The notes below the pieces were generated by a model that did not search any database, was not told the DNA's origin, and saw only the letters and a list, made by a program, of their open reading frames with translations. From positions 1 through 25,622 of IMG/VR virus record IMGVR_UViG_3300031951_001096: DNA of 25,622 nucleotides; one strand, written 5' to 3'. The position numbers and the translations under genes are program-made. The stretch comes from a virus. Shown here in pieces: positions 6,489 to 14,074 of this stretch. Each line of letters begins with the position of its first letter. Within the stretch, counting starts at the first letter, position 1.

Positions 6489-8080
6489 TGGGCCAAGACC
6501 TAAAACAGGCAATAAGAGAAGAATACATAAAATGCGCTTCATCCCCAGCATATTTTATGAAAAGATACTGCTACATCCAACATCCAAAACGTGGCCGCAT
6601 TCAATTTAACTTATACCCATTCCAAGAACGCGTTTTAACTTTATTTCAAGAAAATCCATATTCAATTGTTTTAAAATCTAGACAGCTAGGTATTTCAACA
6701 CTATCGGCGGGTTATTCTTTATGGTTGATGATGTTTCACCAAGATAAAAATGTACTTTGTATTGCAACAAAACAAGAAACTGCTAAAAACATGGTTACAA
6801 AGGTTAAGTTTATGTATAATAACTTACCATCTTGGCTTAAATTTCCAAACAAACCAGAAGAAGAAAATAAATTAACACTTCGATTACCAAACGGTTCCCA
6901 AATTAAAGCAACTTCAGCCTCTAGTGATGCAGGTCGTTCAGAAGCCGTTTCTTTATTGATAATAGATGAGGCTGCTTTTATTAACAATATAGGTGAGATA
7001 TGGGCCTCAGCTCAACAAACATTAGCAACTGGTGGTGGTTGTATTGCATTATCTACACCTTATGGTACAGGTAACTGGTTCCATAAAACATGGGTTGCTG
7101 CTGAATTAAGTGAAAATAGCTTTTTACCTATCCGTTTACCCTGGAGTGTGCATCCTGAAAGAGACCAATCATGGAGAGACCAGCAAGATGCTGATTTAGG
7201 TCCTAAAATGGCTGCTCAAGAATGTGACTGTGATTTTTCCACCTCAGGTGATACTGTATTTTTGGCAGATGAAATAGAATTTTACGAAAAAACATTTATT
7301 ACAGACCCAATCGAAAAACGTGGAATTGATCAAAATTTATGGATCTGGGAACCAGCTGATTATTCAAAAAACTATTTAATTACAGCGGATGTTGCTCGAG
7401 GTGATGGAGCGGATTACTCTACATTTCATATTTTAGATATTGAAACATACAAGCAAGTAGGAGAATATAAAGGACAAATCAGTACAAAAGATTTTGGACA
7501 TTTACTGGTTGCAATTGCAACAGAATATAATAATGCTTTACTTGCTCCTGAAAATTCTAGTATAGCTTGGTCAACTATTCAAACTATCCTTGATAGAGGG
7601 TACCATAATTTGTATTATTCACCCAAAAGCAATGCTTTAACAGTTGATAGTTATTTTGACCCATACATGGATCATAGTAAAATGACACCTGGATTTACAA
7701 TGTCCTCAGCTACTAGACCTATTTCAATAGGTAAATTTCAAGAAGCTGTTCGAGATAGAGGTGTTATTATCCAATCAGCTAGACTGATAGAGGAAATGAA
7801 GGTATTTATATGGAGAAATGGCAGACCAGAAGCACAACCTGGATACAATGATGATTTAATTATGGCATTTGCAATCATGTCTTTTTTACGAGAAACAGCA
7901 TTTAAACTAAGACAAAATGGTATGGAAATGACCAAAAGTATGCTTAACAGTATCCATACTAATAATACAACATATTCGGGAGGTTATTCAAATGCCCAAC
8001 CAAATAAATACAATAACAACCCATTTAAAATAGATAACCCTTATTCAAACGGTCAAGAAGATATTTCATGGCTAATCTAA
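6488..8080 (+). CDS. Terminase large subunit (gp17-like)
   Basis: 530 residues; T4 gp17 has 610. It is the motor that packages DNA into the prohead through the portal and cuts concatemers. The N-terminal ATPase has an adenine-motif-like region (QFNLYPFQERVL), a Walker A at residues ~63-71 (KSRQLGIST, with Ile where T4 gp17 has Lys) and a Walker B LLIIDEAAFI (Asp160-Glu161). The C-terminal RNase-H-fold nuclease has ITADVARGDGADYSTFHILD (Asp301) and GYNDDLIMAFAI (Asp455/Asp456), supplying the expected acidic triad. The last ~60 residues are Asn/Tyr-rich and probably flexible. It begins by a 1-nt overlap with the membrane protein gene and is followed 10 nt later by the portal gene, as expected for a packaging module. 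No small terminase is visible in the window. Confidence 0.95.
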   Translation: MGQDLKQAIREEYIKCASSPAYFMKRYCYIQHPKRGRIQFNLYPFQERVLTLFQENPYSIVLKSRQLGISTLSAGYSLWLMMFHQDKNVLCIATKQETAKNMVTKVKFMYNNLPSWLKFPNKPEEENKLTLRLPNGSQIKATSASSDAGRSEAVSLLIIDEAAFINNIGEIWASAQQTLATGGGCIALSTPYGTGNWFHKTWVAAELSENSFLPIRLPWSVHPERDQSWRDQQDADLGPKMAAQECDCDFSTSGDTVFLADEIEFYEKTFITDPIEKRGIDQNLWIWEPADYSKNYLITADVARGDGADYSTFHILDIETYKQVGEYKGQISTKDFGHLLVAIATEYNNALLAPENSSIAWSTIQTILDRGYHNLYYSPKSNALTVDSYFDPYMDHSKMTPGFTMSSATRPISIGKFQEAVRDRGVIIQSARLIEEMKVFIWRNGRPEAQPGYNDDLIMAFAIMSFLRETAFKLRQNGMEMTKSMLNSIHTNNTTYSGGYSNAQPNKYNNNPFKIDNPYSNGQEDISWLI

Positions 8081-8090
8081 AAATATAAAC

Positions 8091-9983
8091 ATGGCAGATA
8101 CTAGATTATTCTCAAGATTAAAACGATTGTTTTCAACAGACGTAATCATTCGAAATGAAGGAGGTGAGTTGAAAGTAATGGATATTAATAAAATCCAACA
8201 ATCAGGTGATTATGAAACAAATGCCTTAGTTGATAGATTTAACCGAATATACACTAACTCACATACCTCAATTTATGGTTACCAAAGCAGCTTTAACTAT
8301 CAAACTCTACGCCCCACTCTTTACTCAGAATATGATGCTATGGACACAGATGCTATCGTTGCCTCTGCGTTAGATATTTTAGCTGATGAATGTACTTTAC
8401 GTAATGATATGGGTGAAGTACTCCAAATTAGAAGTTCAGACGAGGATGTTCAACGTGCTTTATATAATTTGTTCTATGATGTATTGAACGTTGAATTTAA
8501 CTTATGGCCTTGGATTCGTAATATGTTGAAATACGGTGATTTCTTTTTAAAACTAGAAATTTCCGAAAAATTTGGTGTATATAATGTAATTCCTTACAAT
8601 GCATTTCATATTGAAAGACAAGACGGATATGATAAAGATCATCCAAATGATATAAGATTCAGATTTGATCCAGATGGAATTTCATCCCCATCAAATTATG
8701 GATACTATAACGTACCAAACTCTGCAAATCAATCAAACGATATATATTTTGACAATTACGAAATGGCTCATTTCCGTTTATTAACGGACACTAACTTTTT
8801 ACCTTATGGTAGATCATATCTTGAACCAGGCCGTAAGTTATTTAAGCAATATACGATGATGGAAGATGCGATGTTAATTCACCGTATCGTTAGAGCACCT
8901 GAAAAACGTATATTCTCAATTAATGTTGGTAATATTGCTCCTGCTGAAGTAGAAAACTTTATGCAGAAAACAATATCCAAAATGAAACGTACTCCATATA
9001 TTGATCAACAAACAGGTGATTATAACTTAAAGTACAATATGCAAAACTTGCTTGAGGACTTTTACATCCCAGTTAGAGGAAACGATCAAGCAACCAAAAT
9101 TGATACTTTAGGTGGTTTACAATACGATGGTATTACAGATGTAGAATATTTAAGAGACAAATTATTTGCTGCCCTTAAAGTTCCAAAAGCGTTTATGGGG
9201 TATGAAAAAGATTTAACTGGTAAGGCAACATTAGCTGCTGAAGACATTCGTTTTGCTCGTACAATTGAACGCATTCAACGTATTGTTGTATCTGAATTAA
9301 CTAAAATTGCTCTAGTTCATTTATATACTCAAGGATACACTGATGAGAATTTAACTAATTTTGAACTTTCATTAACTACACCTTCAATCATATATGACCA
9401 AGAAAGAGTAGCATTGATGAAAGAAAAAACAGAATTAGCTATCTCAATGATAGAAAATAAATTGATGCCTTCTGATTGGATATATGAAAATTTATTCCAT
9501 TTAAGTGAAGATCAATACGATGAATATAGAGACTTGATTCTTCAAGATGCTAAACGTAAATTCCGTGTAACTCAAATTGAAAACGAAGGTAATGATCCAC
9601 TTGAAACAGGTAAATCTTACGGTACACCACATGATTTAGCTTCTTTATATGGAAGAGGAAGATATGAAGGCGAAGTACCTGAAGGATATGATGAAAAAGA
9701 ACCATTAGGAAGACCAAAAGAAAAAGTAACAGATCGAAACACTCAAGATAGTGTTTTTGGAAAAGATAGAATAGGAGCTATAGGAGCTAAAGTAGATGGA
9801 GATGAATCAAACTCAACTAAACCAGAATATAAAGGTGGATCTCCATTAGCACTTGAAACTAAAATTAAACGAAACAAAAATAGTAAAATGTTTAATAACA
9901 TTAAAAATCAAAAGAAACAAATTATTTTTGAATCGGATATTAGAGGAAATTCATTGTTAGATGAATCACAAATACGAGAGTAA
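8091..9983 (+). CDS. Portal protein (gp20-like)
   Basis: 630 residues; T4 gp20 has 524. It forms the dodecameric vertex through which DNA enters and to which the neck attaches. Recognisable segments include LRPTLYSEYDAMDTDAIVAS, ALDILADECTLRND, IRNMLKYGDFFLKLEI, PYNAFHIERQDG, FRLLTDTNFLPYGRSYLEPG, LIHRIVRAPEKRIFSINVGN and LKVPKAFMGYEKDLTGKATL, all typical of T4-type portals. The extra length lies at the C-terminus (about residues 500-630), which is charged and Gly/Lys/Glu-rich and ends with ESDIRGNSLLDESQIRE. It is preceded by terminase and followed by a late-promoter motif and a small endonuclease remnant. Product assignment is firm; the function of the tail is not known. Confidence 0.93.
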   Translation: MADTRLFSRLKRLFSTDVIIRNEGGELKVMDINKIQQSGDYETNALVDRFNRIYTNSHTSIYGYQSSFNYQTLRPTLYSEYDAMDTDAIVASALDILADECTLRNDMGEVLQIRSSDEDVQRALYNLFYDVLNVEFNLWPWIRNMLKYGDFFLKLEISEKFGVYNVIPYNAFHIERQDGYDKDHPNDIRFRFDPDGISSPSNYGYYNVPNSANQSNDIYFDNYEMAHFRLLTDTNFLPYGRSYLEPGRKLFKQYTMMEDAMLIHRIVRAPEKRIFSINVGNIAPAEVENFMQKTISKMKRTPYIDQQTGDYNLKYNMQNLLEDFYIPVRGNDQATKIDTLGGLQYDGITDVEYLRDKLFAALKVPKAFMGYEKDLTGKATLAAEDIRFARTIERIQRIVVSELTKIALVHLYTQGYTDENLTNFELSLTTPSIIYDQERVALMKEKTELAISMIENKLMPSDWIYENLFHLSEDQYDEYRDLILQDAKRKFRVTQIENEGNDPLETGKSYGTPHDLASLYGRGRYEGEVPEGYDEKEPLGRPKEKVTDRNTQDSVFGKDRIGAIGAKVDGDESNSTKPEYKGGSPLALETKIKRNKNSKMFNNIKNQKKQIIFESDIRGNSLLDESQIRE

Positions 9984-9997
9984 CAAATTTTTATATA

Positions 9998-10010
9998 TTT
10001 ATAAATAAAC
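9998..10010 (+). promoter_or_regulatory. Late promoter, exact TATAAATA core
   Basis: TTTATAAATAAAC, the same 13-mer as at 4917-4929, with TATAAATA at 10000-10007. It lies 15 nt after the portal stop and 8 nt before the ATG of the endonuclease remnant. It probably drives the remnant and the core/protease genes behind it. Confidence 0.6.
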
Positions 10011-10017
10011 AAACATT

Positions 10018-10125
10018 ATGGCTTATATTTATAGACATGTTACTTCTGAAAATATTCCTTTTTATATAGGAATTGGGAGTGATAAAAAATATAAAAGAGC
10101 ATACAAATACATTTGGAAAAAATAA
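10018..10125 (+). pseudogene. Truncated GIY-YIG endonuclease remnant (35 codons)
   Basis: An ATG-to-TAA frame of 35 codons reading MAYIYRHVTSENIPFYIGIG, then SDKKYKRAYKYIWKK. The IYRH...FYIGIGSD...YKRAY pattern is the N-terminal half of a GIY-YIG nuclease domain: IYR stands for GIY, YIG is intact, and an Arg follows in KRAY. Related full-length phage endonucleases go on with an 'RN.FW' segment, a catalytic Glu and a DNA-binding C-terminus, all missing here. The next gene starts 3 nt after the stop. I read it as the relic of a free-standing homing endonuclease that once sat between portal and core genes. It could still be translated as a short peptide from the late promoter just upstream. Confidence 0.65.
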
Positions 10126-10128
10126 AAT

Positions 10129-10986
10129 ATGTTAATTCGTCATTCAAAATATAAAAATACGGGTATACTTTTTGAACTTTTAGTTCGTCAAATTACCACT
10201 GATACACTAGACGGTAAAGATTCCCCTGCAAAAGATATACTTAAAAAATATTTCGTTAAAACGGAATTGGGTCGTGAATATAGGTTATATGAAACGTTAC
10301 TTAAAAAAACATCCCTTACAGAAACTAAAGCAAATATTGTAGTTTCTACTTTAACTGAATCATCTAAAAGTTTAAATAGAGGGGTAATTAAAAGACAAAA
10401 ATATAATTTGATTAGTGAAATTCAAAAACATTATGATTTAAATGAATTTTTTAATCATAAACTTCCTAATTACAAAGTATATGCTGCTTTTTATACATTG
10501 TTAGAAATTACCCATTCTCAAACCTCTATTAATCCTGAACAAACTATCACAAATAAAGTTACTATTTTAGAGCATTTAACAGCTGCTCAAATTAAAGAAA
10601 GTGCTGTTCGTGATGAAGTTTTAACAGAACTAGACAACTCAGATAAAGATGTTAAGTTTCTTGCATATAAAATATTAATGGAGAAATTTAATAACAAATA
10701 CGATGATTTAAGCCTAAACCAAAAAATCATCCTTAAAGAATACATCAATTCAGTAGATAATACATCTCGCTTAAAAGAATTTTACACAGATAAAATAAAC
10801 GAGATTAAAGTTGAATTAAAAAAATTAAACAACAAAACAAACAACCCAGTTACAAAAATTAAAATTAACGAGATTATCTCTGTTATCAATCCACCAGCAA
10901 AAAATGCTAAAATAACAGATAATGATTTAGTTGATTTACTACAGTATTGTGATTTAATCAATGAATTAGAAACTGTAAATGGATAA
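10129..10986 (+). CDS. Conserved T4-like phage protein between portal and protease
   Basis: 285 residues. It starts MLIRHSKYKNTGILFELLVR; the 'KY.NTG.LFELLVRQ.T.DTL' opening is one I recall from marine T4-like phages, where it precedes the prohead genes and is annotated as hypothetical. The protein is mostly helical and Lys/Asn-rich (SLTETKANIVVSTLTE, LIEEI-type helices, EIKVELKKLNNKT) with no enzymatic motif. It lies in the genome position that T4 gives to core genes 67 and 68, so a prohead core or assembly role is plausible by synteny only. It starts 3 nt after the endonuclease remnant and overlaps the following gene by 8 nt. Confidence 0.75.
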   Translation: MLIRHSKYKNTGILFELLVRQITTDTLDGKDSPAKDILKKYFVKTELGREYRLYETLLKKTSLTETKANIVVSTLTESSKSLNRGVIKRQKYNLISEIQKHYDLNEFFNHKLPNYKVYAAFYTLLEITHSQTSINPEQTITNKVTILEHLTAAQIKESAVRDEVLTELDNSDKDVKFLAYKILMEKFNNKYDDLSLNQKIILKEYINSVDNTSRLKEFYTDKINEIKVELKKLNNKTNNPVTKIKINEIISVINPPAKNAKITDNDLVDLLQYCDLINELETVNG

Positions 10987-11434
10987 GTTAAAAGAAATAA
11001 TCCGTAAAAAACTCAAAGAAATGAGTGCTACCAATGTTGGTGGTGCTACTGCTTCCCCTGGTGAAGGTATAGGAATGGCTACTAAACCCGCGTTTAATAA
11101 AAATAAAAACGCTAAAGGTGCTAAAAATATATACTATTACAAGTTAGGATTTAAAAATGTCCCAAACATTAAACCAAAATCTTACGATAAGAAAAAATTA
11201 TGGGAAGAAGATAAAGAACCATCCGCAGCAAAAAAATTTCAAAACGAAAGAATTGACGAATTTACTCAAATTGAAAATCTTTTAAAAGACTTATCCCCTC
11301 TTGTATCAAATGCTAAAAATGATACTTTAGAATACTACGCAGCTAACCCAGGTTCATTTGATATTTATAAACCGTCTTCAATGGTTTTAGCATATATTCA
11401 AAAAGCAGTAGATTTATTAAAACAAAAACAATGA
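10979..11434 (+). CDS. Small probable prohead core protein with targeting helix
   Basis: 151 residues. The N-terminus MDKLKEIIRKKLKEMSATNV is the same type of amphipathic helix seen in the proteins starting at 1317 and 4939, with a predicted prohead protease site LKE|M. It is followed by a Gly/Ala/Ser-rich stretch (GGATASPGEGIGMATKPAFN) and a segment NIYYYKLGFKNV, a combination I recall from T4-like phage hypotheticals. The C-terminal half is helical. It overlaps the genes on both sides (8 nt upstream, 4 nt downstream) and occupies the gp67/gp68 position. A cleaved core protein is the best reading, by context and motif rather than by direct homology. Confidence 0.65.
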   Translation: MDKLKEIIRKKLKEMSATNVGGATASPGEGIGMATKPAFNKNKNAKGAKNIYYYKLGFKNVPNIKPKSYDKKKLWEEDKEPSAAKKFQNERIDEFTQIENLLKDLSPLVSNAKNDTLEYYAANPGSFDIYKPSSMVLAYIQKAVDLLKQKQ

Positions 11435-13251
11435 AAAAAACATTACAAGATCAGTATTTATTAATCAAAGAAGGTAAAGGACATAAAGGTGTTTTTCTTA
11501 CTGAAGCTAAACGTAATTTTCCTCATATAGTACCAAATTCTGCTACATTTGAGGAAGCAGCTGCATCTCTTAAAACTAAAAACATAATTTCAGAAAATGT
11601 GATTGGTTTGACTGCTGTTGCTGGATATGAGCCTAAGAAAAAAGAGTCATACGAAACTGCGTTTGAGGCATTTTTAGTTGAAGCTAAAAAGAAAAAAGAA
11701 AATGAAGACGAGAAAGTAAAAGCAGAAGAGAAAAAAGTATCTAAACCTGTTGAAAAAGATCTTGAAAAACAATACGATAAAATAGACGATAAAACCCCAG
11801 ACAATTTGATCTTTGATCAAATTATGATGGGTTATTATGCTGAAATGAAAGATCCTAAAAATGCTGATAAAACAATGCAACAATTGAAAGATATTGTGTT
11901 GAAAAACTTATCAAAAGATCCAATTCACTATACAAAAGATGGTCAATTTGGTGTAAAAGATTTAGGATATGTAACTGAACATCCTGGTTTAGGCACCCCA
12001 AAAGAAGCTACTGGAAAATACAAATCATCTGGATACGGTAATTTAAATGAAAATAAAGAACTTAACGTTGGTGATACTGTAAAATATAAAGGAATTAAAG
12101 TTACAGTAGAAAAAAAAGACGAAGTAGGTAATTTAGTATTGAAATCTGAAAGTGGTAAAACAATTAGAGCAAATAAAGCACAATTTAAAGAATATGGTTC
12201 TTTAGAAGAAGAAAAACTTCGTAAAGCTATCCGTGAAATGATTGATGCTGAGTTAGAAGAAGTTAAAGGTGGTGGCAATTATGGAATGATGACCATCAAC
12301 ACTGCTAATATTGAAAAAGGAGAACAAAAAATCCCAACATACTATATTTTAACATCCGAAGTTAGAAAAGAATTTAACCTTTTAAATCCAGGCCTTAATG
12401 CTCCTTCATATGATGAATCATTAAAAATCCCTCATATCCGAATTACTCCTGACAATACTATCTTTATATCAGATTTACTTTATGTTACTTTAGGAGGAAT
12501 GGAAAAAGGTAGAGGCACTAGAGAAAAACAAATTGAAGATAACAAAAACCGCCTTAAAGTTATCACTAATGAAATTTCAGATAGATATTGGCCAATGGTT
12601 AGAGCATTACTTAAAAAATATGCTGAATCAAAGACAACTATATACCCTGTACTAGGAAAAGATGTTTTATACCATCAAATTAGATTTAAAGAAAATGGGT
12701 ATAAAGTAGAAAAATTAGAAGATTGGATTGGGAAAAAAATAAAAGAAATTAATGCTAAACTAGCACAAGCATCTTCTGGGGAAGTACGAAGAGGTCGTCC
12801 TATAAATGTTGAAGCTTTAATGAGATTTAAGAAGCAATTAGAAGATATGGAACCCAATGCTAAAGGTGGTGTAGCAATAATTCCTCCTCCGTTTCCGATG
12901 GGAGAATCTTTAATGGAAAGTGTAGAAAAAGATCTTGCCGCAATTAACAAAGAAGCAGAACATGAAACTTTACAATCTAAATTAGATAAAATCCAAGAAT
13001 TAATTGATAAAAAACAATCTCAACTTAGTAAACTTGATGAGGATGAAGATATGAAAGCTTTAACTGATACTAAGAAAGTTAAAGAAATTCAAAAAGATAT
13101 CAAAGCTTTAGAAAAAGCAAAATCTAAAGTTGAAAAAATGATGTCTAAATTTAAAGGTAAAATTAAAAAAACAGAAGTAATTGATGAAACAGACGACATG
13201 TTAGAAGACAACATAATGGGTGAAGAAATGTCATATGACGAAAATTACTAA
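11431..13251 (+). CDS. Large multidomain virion/prohead protein with internal targeting motif
   Basis: 606 residues. The N-terminus has LIKE|G and FLTE|A sites within ~25 residues; FLTE|A is exactly the T4 gp23 cleavage sequence. Residues ~85-125 are a Lys/Glu-rich coiled region. Residues ~210-255 (LNVGDTVKYKGIKVTVEKKD...) resemble a small KOW/SH3-like beta barrel. Residues ~263-276 carry LRKAIREMIDAELEE, a second copy of the targeting-type helix but internal. The section ~280-480 is mixed alpha/beta and of unknown fold, and the end (~510-585) is a long coiled coil (KLDKIQELIDKKQSQLSKLD). It may be a fusion of two head proteins or a polyprotein cut during maturation. Start ATG overlaps the previous stop by 4 nt, and the stop is 2 nt before the protease gene. 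Confidence 0.7.
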   Translation: MKKTLQDQYLLIKEGKGHKGVFLTEAKRNFPHIVPNSATFEEAAASLKTKNIISENVIGLTAVAGYEPKKKESYETAFEAFLVEAKKKKENEDEKVKAEEKKVSKPVEKDLEKQYDKIDDKTPDNLIFDQIMMGYYAEMKDPKNADKTMQQLKDIVLKNLSKDPIHYTKDGQFGVKDLGYVTEHPGLGTPKEATGKYKSSGYGNLNENKELNVGDTVKYKGIKVTVEKKDEVGNLVLKSESGKTIRANKAQFKEYGSLEEEKLRKAIREMIDAELEEVKGGGNYGMMTINTANIEKGEQKIPTYYILTSEVRKEFNLLNPGLNAPSYDESLKIPHIRITPDNTIFISDLLYVTLGGMEKGRGTREKQIEDNKNRLKVITNEISDRYWPMVRALLKKYAESKTTIYPVLGKDVLYHQIRFKENGYKVEKLEDWIGKKIKEINAKLAQASSGEVRRGRPINVEALMRFKKQLEDMEPNAKGGVAIIPPPFPMGESLMESVEKDLAAINKEAEHETLQSKLDKIQELIDKKQSQLSKLDEDEDMKALTDTKKVKEIQKDIKALEKAKSKVEKMMSKFKGKIKKTEVIDETDDMLEDNIMGEEMSYDENY

Positions 13252-13253
13252 AC

Positions 13254-13886
13254 ATGAACAAACAACTTTTAATAGAAACCAGACATTTTGTTCCCCAACC
13301 GGTTCGCCTTTTAGAAGGGCTAAAAGGTAATGGAAACATTTTTGTTGAAGGTATTTTAGCTACCGTTGAGGTAAAAAATGGTAACGGAAGATACTACAAA
13401 CGTGAGTTGTGGGAACGTGAAATTAATAATTTCCAACAAAAAATAAACCAAAAAACAACCGAAACATGTGGTGAATTAGATCATCCTGATTCTCAAGTTA
13501 TAAACCTAAAAAACGCTTCACATTCTATCCGTAAAATATGGTGGGATGGTGATGAAGTATGGGGCCAAGTAGAAATATTTTCAGACCTAGGACCAAAAGG
13601 AACTGTATCTGGCCGTATAGCAGGTGCTTTAGTTAACAATGGTTTAACAATTGGTATTTCATCTCGCGGAATGGGCTCATTAAAACAAATGGGTGAGGTA
13701 ATGGAAGTACAAGATGATTTTGAATTACTTACTTTTGATTTAGTTTCAAACCCTTCTAATCCTGACTCTTGGATGCGTAATGGACAATTAAACGAATCTA
13801 GAACAACATATCTAGATCCTTACGCACGCACAAACTCAATTATAACTGAAATTTTATGTGCTAAAGGCACATGCCCGATATTTTAA
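13254..13886 (+). CDS. Prohead core protease (gp21-like)
   Basis: 210 residues, close to T4 gp21 (212). It is the serine protease that cuts scaffold, capsid and internal proteins after L/I-x-E during prohead maturation. The catalytic His is in GELDHP (His77) and the nucleophile Ser in TIGISSRGMGS (Ser136 or Ser137). The acidic/structural segment LTFDLVSNPSNPDSW matches the family. Upstream conserved parts are FVEGILATVEVKNGNGRYY and IRKIWWDGDEVWGQVEI. The N-terminus contains LLIE|T and RLLE|G, which suggests self-cleavage. The gene is 2 nt behind the large head protein gene and is followed by a terminator, so it ends the prohead operon. Confidence 0.93.
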   Translation: MNKQLLIETRHFVPQPVRLLEGLKGNGNIFVEGILATVEVKNGNGRYYKRELWEREINNFQQKINQKTTETCGELDHPDSQVINLKNASHSIRKIWWDGDEVWGQVEIFSDLGPKGTVSGRIAGALVNNGLTIGISSRGMGSLKQMGEVMEVQDDFELLTFDLVSNPSNPDSWMRNGQLNESRTTYLDPYARTNSIITEILCAKGTCPIF

Positions 13887-13910
13887 AATATGCAAACCGG
13901 TACAAGAATT

Positions 13911-13933
13911 GCTCTCATTTGAGAGCTTTTTTT
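13911..13933 (+). terminator. Rho-independent terminator after the protease gene
   Basis: Stem GCTCTC (13911-13916) with GAGAGC (13921-13926), loop ATTT, then seven T. It is 24 nt past the protease stop and separates the protease operon from scaffold and capsid. Confidence 0.8.
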
Positions 13934-13946
13934 GTCTTTTGCGACT

Positions 13947-13970
13947 TTGACAAAATTTGCATATACATAT
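13947..13970 (+). promoter_or_regulatory. Possible sigma70-type promoter before the scaffold gene
   Basis: TTGACA at about 13947-13952 is followed at a short 15-nt spacing by TATAAC. The -35 box is perfect, but the spacing is short and the region AT-rich, so this may be chance. No clear TATAAATA motif lies directly before the scaffold gene; the nearest look-alike is TTTTAAAATAAAC at 14029-14041. Confidence 0.25.
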
Positions 13971-13978
13971 AACAGAAT

Positions 13979-14006
13979 ATACCACCACCCTCAATCCATG
14001 TGGTAT
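13979..14006 (+). repeat. Inverted repeat in the scaffold 5' region
   Basis: ATACCAC (13979-13985) pairs perfectly with GTGGTAT (14000-14006) across a 14-nt loop, with no T run behind it. It lies about 70 nt upstream of the scaffold start and may fold as an mRNA hairpin or be a binding site. Confidence 0.45.
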
Positions 14007-14025
14007 CAATTAAATGAATTCTATT

Positions 14026-14043
14026 ACGTTTTAAAATAAACGT
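14026..14043 (+). repeat. Palindrome ACGTTT-N6-AAACGT before the scaffold gene
   Basis: ACGTTT (14026-14031) and AAACGT (14038-14043) form a 6-bp palindrome around TAAAAT, 31 nt before the scaffold ATG. It overlaps TTTTAAAATAAAC, which is similar to the late-promoter motif TTTATAATAAAC. It could be a variant late promoter, an operator, or chance in AT-rich DNA. Confidence 0.35.
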
Positions 14044-14074
14044 ACTTTCCCAACAAAATTAAATTTAGGAAAAA

